This document shows, piece by piece, positions 1 through 6,900 of a DNA stretch of 21,896 nucleotides (the stretch's first letter is position 1; every line of letters starts with the position of its first letter). The position numbers were made by a program, and so were the translations under genes. The stretch lies in assembly GCA_903861445.1 (NCBI GenBank), contig CAIOUK010000085.1, forward strand, positions 1 to 21,896. Direction: 5' to 3'. Below the pieces are notes generated by a model. The model did not search any database. It was not told the DNA's origin and saw only the letters and a list, made by a program, of their open reading frames with translations. The DNA comes from an uncultured Verrucomicrobia subdivision 3 bacterium. Lineage in GTDB: Bacteria; Verrucomicrobiota; Verrucomicrobiia; Limisphaerales; UBA11358.

Positions 1-201
1 AACCGCCCGGATTTGCGGCTGATGGAAGCGGCGGTTTCGGGCAGCGCCGAATCCTCGGAGTCCGTTACCGTCACGTTGCGGTTCGACCCGCGGATGCTGG
101 CGCGCATCAAGCGGCTGGCGCGGTCGCGGTATCTCAACTATCAGAGCATGGTCAAGCAATGGTTGAGCGAACGGATGGAACAGGAATTAAAACGGTCATG
201 A
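1..201 (+). CDS. C-terminal part of a ribbon-helix-helix (CopG/antitoxin-like) protein, 5' truncated by the window
   Basis: The frame is open from base 1, so the true start lies upstream; a TTG at 13 and an ATG at 22 are probably internal. The last 45 residues read as a ribbon-helix-helix fold: a beta strand (VTVTLRFDP) followed by two helices (MLARIKRLARSRY, and NYQSMVKQWLSERMEQELK). The 'YQSMVKQWL' segment is typical of CopG-family antitoxins and BrnA-like proteins, which bind DNA as dimers and repress their own operon. The TGA stop overlaps the ATG of the first pseudopilin gene (ATGA), so the two are probably co-transcribed and translationally coupled. A toxin partner, if there is one, would be upstream and outside the window. 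It could equally be a free-standing regulator of the pseudopilin operon. The fold call is fairly sure; the function is not. Confidence 0.6.
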   Translation, partial: NRPDLRLMEAAVSGSAESSESVTVTLRFDPRMLARIKRLARSRYLNYQSMVKQWLSERMEQELKRS

Positions 202-794
202 AAAAAATCGGCCAACAGCCCTCGAAAAACGGCGGCCACCGGGCGTTCACGCTGGTGGAAATGCTCATCGTCATTTTTATTATCGGCATGGTGGCCGGCC
301 TGATTTTCCCGGTGGTGAAATCGGTCAAACGCTGGCAATATGTGAACACGGCCCGTGCTGAAATGAACCAGATCCAAACGGCGCTGGAAAATTACAAGGC
401 GCAATACGGCGCCTATCCGCCGAACCCTGCCAACAACCTCCTGTCGCCCCCGCTTTACGCCGAACTTTGTGGTCAGGGCGGGGCGGGCATCATCAATTCC
501 GGCAGCACGACCACCACGGAAGATCAGACGGCGGCCAAGAATTTTCTGGCGGGCATCAGCTCCAAACAAATCGCCACCGTGGGCGGCACCACCATTCTGG
601 TCACCTCCGTCCGCGGGCCCGACGCAAATTATCAGCCTTTGGGGCAGGCGAACGTGAATCCGTTTCGCTACCGCTATCCCGGCACATACAATCCCACCGG
701 CTACGATTTGTGGGTGCAATTATCCATCAACGGCCAGCTTAACCTCATTTGCAATTGGAGCCGGCAGACGCAGGTCAACACGGCGGATCCGTAA
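198..794 (+). CDS. GspG-like type II secretion pseudopilin (first of two)
   Basis: This 198-residue protein is exported through a class III (prepilin) signal: a basic 16-residue leader, then FTLVEMLIVIFIIGMVAGLIF with Glu at position +5 of the mature protein, the residue needed for N-methylation and assembly. The predicted cleavage follows Ala16, not the usual Gly. After the hydrophobic helix come an amphipathic helix (ARAEMNQIQTALENYKAQYG) and the YPPN segment typical of GspG and major-pilin-like subunits. The C-terminus has the YDLWVQL element that in GspG-like proteins precedes the end of the beta sheet. I chose ATG198 because it overlaps the upstream stop (ATGA) and has AGGA at 182-185; the ATG at 159 would put a coding stretch inside the upstream gene and lengthen the leader. 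It is the first of six closely packed genes. Probable role: structural subunit of a type II-like pseudopilus in the inner membrane and periplasm. Confidence 0.82.
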   Translation: MKKIGQQPSKNGGHRAFTLVEMLIVIFIIGMVAGLIFPVVKSVKRWQYVNTARAEMNQIQTALENYKAQYGAYPPNPANNLLSPPLYAELCGQGGAGIINSGSTTTTEDQTAAKNFLAGISSKQIATVGGTTILVTSVRGPDANYQPLGQANVNPFRYRYPGTYNPTGYDLWVQLSINGQLNLICNWSRQTQVNTADP

Positions 795-826
795 ACTAAA
801 ACTGGCGGCAACCCTATTTTAGACCT

Positions 827-1501
827 ATGAAAAAAATTGAAAATCGGAGTTGGGAAACCCGCCGCGCGCGCGGCTTCACCCTCGTGGAATTGCTGGTGGT
901 CATCGCCATCATCGGCATTCTGGCCGGGCTGCTGCTGCCCGTGCTGGTGTCGGCGACTAAAGGTGGGCAAAAAGGGCGGGCCAAAGTCGAGATGGCCGGC
1001 CTCGTCACCGCCATTCAAAGTTACGTTCAGGATTACAGTCGGTTCCCCACCACTCAAGGTTCTGCCGCTGATTATACTTACACCACCAATGGCACCGCCA
1101 ACGCCGAGGTCATCGCCATTTTGATGGATAACACCAGCGCGGCGGGCGGAGTCAACGCCAACCATGTGAAAAATCCGAAGCAGTTCAAATATCTCACGCC
1201 CAAGCCGGCGGCCAGCATCTCGCAACCCGGGGTCGGCCCGGACGGAATCTATCGCGATCCGTGGGGCAACCCTTATGTCATCAGTATGGATTTGAATTAT
1301 GATGGCGTGTGTGAGGATGCGACTTATAAATTGCCGGCGGTTTCAGGGGGTGGCCTCAATGGTTTGGTTTTGCAGGGCGATGGCTATTATGGCTTGACCG
1401 GCACCATCATGGTTTGGTCTTGCGGACCGGATGGGCAAGCCAGTAGCAGCACCAAGGCCAACGCCGGTGTCAATCAGGACAACGTTTTGAGCTGGCAGTG
1501 A
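827..1501 (+). CDS. GspG-like type II secretion pseudopilin (second), with a calcium-site-like C-terminus
   Basis: A 224-residue protein with a textbook prepilin signal: leader of 16 residues ending in Gly16, then FTLVELLVVIAIIGILAGLLLP with Glu21 (+5). A helix (KGRAKVEMAGLVTAIQSYVQDYSRFPT) follows. Near the C-terminus DPWGNPY (144-150) is followed by DLNYDG (155-160). DPWGNPY is the hallmark of the GspG family, in which the C-terminal loop binds calcium and stabilises the pseudopilus; the Asp-rich loop here could serve the same role. It lies 32 bases after the preceding pseudopilin and 1 base before the next gene, so it belongs to the same operon. It fits GspG better than its upstream neighbour does. 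The exact system served (true type II secretion or a lineage-specific pseudopilus) cannot be told from this window. Confidence 0.85.
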   Translation: MKKIENRSWETRRARGFTLVELLVVIAIIGILAGLLLPVLVSATKGGQKGRAKVEMAGLVTAIQSYVQDYSRFPTTQGSAADYTYTTNGTANAEVIAILMDNTSAAGGVNANHVKNPKQFKYLTPKPAASISQPGVGPDGIYRDPWGNPYVISMDLNYDGVCEDATYKLPAVSGGGLNGLVLQGDGYYGLTGTIMVWSCGPDGQASSSTKANAGVNQDNVLSWQ

Positions 1502-1502
1502 G

Positions 1503-1538
1503 ATGAAATTCCGAATTTCAAATTTCAAATTACGAATG
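1503..1538 (+). repeat. AT-rich leader repeat, copy 1
   Basis: This is an AT-rich stretch of near-repeats of AAATTTC/AAATTCCG (for example TTTCAAATTTCAAATTACG at 1516-1534) in otherwise GC-rich DNA. It encodes residues 1-12 of the GspH-like protein (MKFRISNFKLRM). Related stretches sit at the same place in the next three genes. Confidence 0.8.
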
Positions 1539-2333
1539 ACCGGCCAAGCTGCCGCCAGTGGTGCGCCTCTGCCCATTCGCCATTCCCCCGCCTTCACGCT
1601 GCTCGAGCTGCTCACCGTTATTTTTATCATGGGCATCTTGGTCGCGCTGGCCGTGCCGGCGCTCAAGACTTTCGGCAAGTCCAATACTCAGGTCAGCGCC
1701 GCGCGGCAGTTGCTGGATGATGTCGGCCGCGCGCGGCAACTGGCTATCAGCGGCCACACCACCGTTTATATGGTGTTTGTGCCGGCCATTTGGAGTATGC
1801 AAGGGAGCCTGCCCACCGCCGCCAGTCTCTTGGACAAACAATACACCGGCTACAATTTTCTTTCGCTGCGCTCCGTGGGCGACCAGCCGGGGCGGAACAG
1901 CGTCAATTATCTTGCTGAATGGAAATCGCTCCCGGACGGCGCGTTCATCGCCACGAACAAATTTGCCGGAACGAATACCATTACCGATGCTTCCATCAAT
2001 GTGACGTATCCCATCAACCAATTTAATTACGCCAGCCTTTTCCCGTTTCCGGCAGCAACCAATGTCGCCGGGGTTTCGCTGCCCTACATCGCCTTCAACT
2101 ATCTCGGCCAACTCACGGTGGACGGAGTAAATCAGTCCCCGCAGGACGAATACATTCCGCTCGCGCAGGGCACTGTGTTTTACGCCGCCAATCCCACCAC
2201 AAAAGTGTTGCAATGGGCGGCGCCGGATGCCTCGGAAAATCCGCCCGGCAACAGCACCAACTCCTCGTTCACCATCGTTCACATTGACTCGCTGACCGGG
2301 CGCGCCGACCTGAAGCAGCAGTCCGTCCAATGA
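1503..2333 (+). CDS. GspH-like pseudopilin, probable Verru_Chthon cassette protein D
   Basis: A 276-residue protein with a prepilin signal: FTLLELLTVIFIMGILVALAVPAL begins at residue 31, with Glu35 at +5 and Ala at -1. The mature start is followed by 'SAARQLLDDVGRARQLAISGHTTVYMVFVP', the pattern of GspH/FimT-like minor pseudopilins, in which a helix leads into a first beta strand. The TIGRFAM family Verru_Chthon cassette protein D has the same architecture and gene context. The ATG is one base after the preceding stop. The first 12 codons are made from an AT-rich repeat (separate entry), and Met12 (base 1536) at the end of that repeat is an alternative start giving a leader of more normal length. 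The last codons overlap the next gene by 4 bases. Assignment to letter D rests on the GspH-like pattern and on position; no profile search was made. Confidence 0.75.
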   Translation: MKFRISNFKLRMTGQAAASGAPLPIRHSPAFTLLELLTVIFIMGILVALAVPALKTFGKSNTQVSAARQLLDDVGRARQLAISGHTTVYMVFVPAIWSMQGSLPTAASLLDKQYTGYNFLSLRSVGDQPGRNSVNYLAEWKSLPDGAFIATNKFAGTNTITDASINVTYPINQFNYASLFPFPAATNVAGVSLPYIAFNYLGQLTVDGVNQSPQDEYIPLAQGTVFYAANPTTKVLQWAAPDASENPPGNSTNSSFTIVHIDSLTGRADLKQQSVQ

Positions 2334-2424
2334 AATTTCAAACTTCAAATTTCAAATTCCGAATCGCCGGGGCGGATGCCCGCCGCTATCGGCCAATTCG
2401 CCATTCGCAATTTATCATTCGCCA
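2330..2424 (+). repeat. AT-rich leader repeats, copy 2 (two repeat types)
   Basis: Bases 2330-2364 repeat the AAATTTCAAA type and end in AAATTCCGAAT. Bases 2391-2424 are a second type built on (C)ATTCGC(CA): CCAATTCGCCATTCGCAATT, then ATCATTCGCCA. Both are translated in frame as the leader of the PilV-like protein (FQTSNFKFRI and RPIRHSQFIIRH). Confidence 0.75.
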
Positions 2425-3034
2425 TGCCGCCGCCTTTACGCTGGTTGAGATTGCGATTTGCCTGGCCATCGTCAGTTTTGCGCTCATTGCCATTATTGGC
2501 GTGCTGCCGCTGGGCATGGACACCCAGCGCCAGGTGCGCGAGGAAACGGTCATCAACCAAGACGCCACCATGCTGTTGGAAGCCATCCGCAACGGCAATC
2601 AGATTGGCGGGGGGACGGATTTGGCGAACTACGTCTATGCCATCCAAGACGAAGCCGGCGGGACAAACTATGGCCCAAGCATTCTGACCTCCAGCCAGAT
2701 CATTGTCGGCTTGTTAAGCACGCCGGGCGGTGGCCACATGGTGGCTTCGGTCCAGGCCATGAGCGGGCTGGCTGCCCAGGAATCACCGCAGACCAACAGC
2801 ACCATCCTGAACGACGCGTTCAGCTACAAGGTGGTGTGTGTGAATGTGCCGGCGCAGGGCGTCAACAACCCCAACAACCTGCACGAATTGCGCATGACCT
2901 TCCTCTGGCCGATTCTGCCCAACGGTCAGATTGGTAGCGGCCGCCAGACGTTTCGCGCCACCATTGCCGGGCAATTGTCGTTAGCCCAAACCAACCCGCC
3001 GCTGTGGTATTACCAGCCGCAGAAGTTCCAATGA
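2330..3034 (+). CDS. PilV/GspI-like pseudopilin, probable Verru_Chthon cassette protein B
   Basis: A 234-residue protein whose start codon overlaps the previous stop (ATGA). The prepilin core FTLVEIAICLAIVSFALIAIIG starts at residue 36, with Glu40 at +5 and Ala at -1. It is followed by LPLGMDTQRQVREETVINQDATMLLEAI, a helix typical of the PilV/GspI group and of Verru_Chthon cassette protein B. The 35-residue leader is very long for a prepilin and consists almost wholly of translated repeats (2330-2364 and about 2391-2424). No in-frame ATG nearer the cleavage site is visible. The product should sit in the inner membrane and be incorporated in, or prime, a pseudopilus with the neighbouring subunits. 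Its stop overlaps the next start by 4 bases. Confidence 0.76.
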   Translation: MKFQTSNFKFRIAGADARRYRPIRHSQFIIRHAAAFTLVEIAICLAIVSFALIAIIGVLPLGMDTQRQVREETVINQDATMLLEAIRNGNQIGGGTDLANYVYAIQDEAGGTNYGPSILTSSQIIVGLLSTPGGGHMVASVQAMSGLAAQESPQTNSTILNDAFSYKVVCVNVPAQGVNNPNNLHELRMTFLWPILPNGQIGSGRQTFRATIAGQLSLAQTNPPLWYYQPQKFQ

Positions 3035-3933
3035 GCACCCTGAAATTTCAAATGGCAAATTTCAAATGGCAAATGCGTCCCGCTGCCGTCCGGCAGGGCT
3101 TTTCCATGGTGGAAATCCTCGTGGTCGTCTCAATCTTCTCGGTCATCGTGCTGGCGCTGATGGCGGTGTTCAGCGGCACGCAGCGCGCGTTCCGCTCCAC
3201 CCTCACGCAGACGGGCGTGCTGGAAGGCGGCCGGGCGACGATGGATTTGATCACGCGCGACCTGCGCGGGCTGGTGCCCTCCGACGGCGCGGTCAATGGC
3301 GCGGTGAATTTTTTGGTCGCCGACAACGGCAGTTATGCCACGCCGCTGGTTCAGTCTATGCCGGGCGGTTCCAGTTCCCGGCAGAATTTGTTGCAGGAAA
3401 TTTTCATTTTGAACCATTACAACAACGGCTGGTGGGGCGTGGCCTACGCGATTGGGACGAACCGGCAATCGGCCAGCCTTGCCACTTCGCTGTATCGGCT
3501 GCAATGCCCGACGAATGGTAGCACGGTGACGGATCCCAGCACGCTATACACAAATCAGGCGGTGCAAAGTTTCTTTGCAAACCCGCTCACCAACGGCAGC
3601 CACCTGATTGATGGCGTGGTGCATTTTGCCGTGCGCGCCTATTCCCCGGCCGGCTATCAGATTAACTCTGCTTACACGAATGCCTTTCCGGGTAAGTTGT
3701 CGCAAACCGCCTTTTCCACGCTCCAAGGCAATGCCAGCGGTATGCAAATGTATAGCAACAATCTGCCGGCGGCGGTGGAGCTGCAACTGGGCGTGCTGGA
3801 AGATCAGGTTTTGGCGCACGCGCTGTCGCTGTCTGCGGCGTCGAGCCTCTCTTACTTGCAAGGCCAGTCCGGCGCGGTGCATCTGTTCCGCCAGCGGGTG
3901 AGCATTCCGAACGTGGATACCACAGCCTACTAA
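3031..3933 (+). CDS. GspJ/PilW-like pseudopilin, probable Verru_Chthon cassette protein C
   Basis: A 300-residue protein. I chose ATG3031 because it overlaps the upstream stop (ATGA) like the other genes; a GTG at 3004 would only add nine residues inside the upstream gene. The prepilin site is RQG|FSMVEILVVVSIFSVIVLALMAVFSG, with Gly23 at -1 and Glu28 at +5. The following ARATMDLITRDLRGL-type helix (GGRATMDLITRDLRGLVPSD) and the FILNHYNNGW and VAYAIG segments are typical of GspJ/PilW-like minor pseudopilins, and the gene position suits Verru_Chthon cassette protein C. In type II systems GspJ works in a tip complex with GspI and GspK. The leader again contains repeat-encoded residues (FQMANFKWQM). 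Its stop shares one base with the next start (TAATG). Confidence 0.76.
   Translation: MSTLKFQMANFKWQMRPAAVRQGFSMVEILVVVSIFSVIVLALMAVFSGTQRAFRSTLTQTGVLEGGRATMDLITRDLRGLVPSDGAVNGAVNFLVADNGSYATPLVQSMPGGSSSRQNLLQEIFILNHYNNGWWGVAYAIGTNRQSASLATSLYRLQCPTNGSTVTDPSTLYTNQAVQSFFANPLTNGSHLIDGVVHFAVRAYSPAGYQINSAYTNAFPGKLSQTAFSTLQGNASGMQMYSNNLPAAVELQLGVLEDQVLAHALSLSAASSLSYLQGQSGAVHLFRQRVSIPNVDTTAY
3041..3074 (+). repeat. AT-rich leader repeat, copy 3
   Basis: Two close copies of AAATTTCAAATGGC (3043-3056 and 3057-3070) followed by AAATG. It encodes residues 5-15 of the GspJ-like protein (KFQMANFKWQM). Each unit carries an in-frame ATG, so it could offer alternative starts. Confidence 0.78.
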
Positions 3934-6900
3934 TGAAAATCACAATTCCGAATTTCAAATTTCGAATGGCGAATTTCCGGCGCGGGCGAGGCCGAGTCGT
4001 TGCGGGTTCGCAATTCGCAATTCGCAATTCGCAATTCCGTAGCGGCATTGCGCTGGTCATCACGCTCATCCTGCTCTCGGTGACGCTCATCATGGCCGTG
4101 GCGTTTCTGGCCGTCGCGCGGCGCGAGCGCAAGGCCGTGAGCACCACCACGGACACCGCCATCGCCCGGCTCGCCACCGATGCGGCGCTGGCCGCCGCCG
4201 AGGCGCAGATTGCGGTAAACCTGCTGGCCACCAACAATTATATTTACAACTTCAACCTGCTCGTCTCGACGAACATCGTGGTGAATCCGGCCGTGCCTTA
4301 CAATGCAACGGTCCCGGAATGGGCCACCAACCTCCAACCGCGTCCGCCGGTCTTTGTTTCAACCAATGGCGGCTTGGATTTCCGCTACTATCTTGACCTG
4401 AACCGCAATGGAAAAGGCGACGCGAATGGCTGGGTGGCCGACGTGGACGGCTCGGGCGCGTTGCTGGGCACCACTAATTTTCAAGTGGGCGATCCGGAAT
4501 GGATCGGCGTGCTGGAGCGGCCGGACGCCAATCCGGCGAACAATAATAAGTTTATCGCCCGCTATGCGTTTCTCGCGCAGCCCGTCGGCAATACGCTGGA
4601 TTTAAATTATATTCATAATGAGGCGAATTTGCCGTCCACCGCCACCATGAACGCCGGTTCCTTCCGTCGCAATCAAGGCGTCGGGTCTTGGGAGATTAAT
4701 CTCGGAGCTTTCTTGTATGATTTGAATACCAATTCGTATGCCTGGGGACCGCTTTATACTTATGACACGGGCGCCGGCGCTTCCGGCAACGGTTTTATTG
4801 ATGCGCTGGGCATCTATAGTTTCCGGCTGAATGGTCTGGCCGGCAATCTGGCCTACAACACGGCCGTTTTGAATAGTGCCAATAATTATTTTGGCGCGGG
4901 GGCCTTTGCCGCCTTTGCCAATGATTTGGTGGACGTATATTCGGACGGGCCATTTCAGACGACCACCGCCTTGCCAACGCCGGATAATGATGGTTCGGAC
5001 GTGGCTTATCCGTGGCCGGGAGCGGACAACACCAACCACTTTTTCGCGCTGCCATCAGAATTATTTGACCCGACCAAAGCGGGGGTCAGTCTCACCAACC
5101 ACTTGATAAATGCCGGCAGCGGCAATGGTTCCGCCAATACCTCTACTTACGATCGTTATACATTTTACCGGCTGCTGGCCCAGATGGGCACGGATTCCAC
5201 GGCGGACGACGGCCGGATGAATTTGAATTATGACAATCTGGACGCCAGCGGTGCGGTGATTCCCGGTGCGGAGACGAATTTGATTGCCTGGACGGCCGAG
5301 ACGAATGGCGCGCTGCGCTTTTTCACCAACGCCGCCAACCGGTTGCTGACCAATGCCACCGCCATCTGGCTGAAGGCCAATCCGGCCAGCTATTTGCAGA
5401 CGTTCCAGACCAACGCCACGTTCAGCCTCACCAACATTCCGGTTTATATCAACGGTAAGTTTGTCTATACATCCGCCGTCAACCGGCTGCTCCAGCTCGC
5501 GGCGAACATGTATGACGCCTCGACCAATTCGCCGTATCCGTCCGTGTTCCGGCCGCTGTTCACGACCATTGGCAACAATGTCTTTATCACCAGCTACACC
5601 AATCTGGTCGGGACAAATGGCAATGCGCTTTCAACCCCCAATGACATCACGGCGGTGGCGGCGTCGGGGGGGGTGAATATTTTGGAAAACGTCTATGGCG
5701 TGCCGTGGATCATCGGCGCGAAGAAAGGGCTGCCGAACTTCAACCAATTTAACATGCTCAACACCGTGGAGGTCACGCGCAAATTGCAATGCACCAAGCC
5801 CTATTTCGGCGCGCCGCTCAATTTGTTTCAGACCAACCAGATGTATATTTTTAGCATCAGCAACTTGATTGGCTGTTCGCTCTGGAATTCTTATGCGTCC
5901 GCTTATCCCCGCCCCGTCAAAATCGTCGCTAATGACGTGCTGACGGTGCTGTTAACCAACGATGACACGGGTTTTACTCCCTATGGTTTTACCAACCGGC
6001 TTATTTCCATTCCCATCACCACCAACTGGGCGGGCACGGTGTGGTCGGACAGCACCAGCACCAATCCCAATCCATCCACGGCGCAATTGGATCTCCGCAA
6101 TAATAATTCCTTCGTCGTGCCGTTTAATTTTACCAATTCGTTCGTGAGCCAGTCCATTTATCGCTATGCCGGTTACAATGGTTCATCCACCCCATATTTT
6201 GATACGAACATGACCACTTGGCAGACGTTCTCTAATACCACTGGCAATCCGACGTTGGGCTTGACGCCGCCGTTGCCGCATTTTGGACTGGTGGCGACGA
6301 ACCGTTTGCAGATCTACATTCTCGATGGCACCAATGTCATCGACTACGTCCACTTTGCCGGACCGGACAGCTATTTGGATATCAGCGGCCAATTGGGGCA
6401 GGGCTCGCCCGCAGCGGGGCAGCTTTTCCTCTGGAACGCCAATCCGGTCAGCGGTAGCACCACGCCGCAAGGTGTATCGGATCAAATTCTTTTTTCGGAA
6501 TTGGGGCCAACCAATAATCCTTTGCCGTTCGGTTTAACTTCGAGTTCCTGGGTGAACCCGTCAGGTATGCAACTGCCGTCGGGTCTGCTGGACACACCCG
6601 CGGCGGAGGCGGCATTTTTTGGAGGATTTTTTAATGTTATCTCGAACGGCCAATTCATCTTTGGCAAAGTTGTTATCTCAACTGGACCTTCCAGCGGCGG
6701 GTCTGGTGGCAGTGGGCCTAGTGGCGGTAGAGGATCGGGTGGTAACCTCGGTGGGGGTCTTGGAAGTGGCGGTGGTGGTGGCGGGCCTACGGGTGGCAGC
6801 CCAGGTGGCGTCGTGACTACCGACGCGATTTTCTTCAACACCCAGCTGGCCGTGCAGGCGCCTTACACGCCGACCCGGCTGATTTTCACCAACATCAGTT

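Noticed and set aside
159..197. Earlier ATG for the first pseudopilin
   Set aside because: It overlaps the RHH gene by 43 bases and gives an unusually long leader; ATG198 has the ATGA overlap seen at other junctions of this operon.
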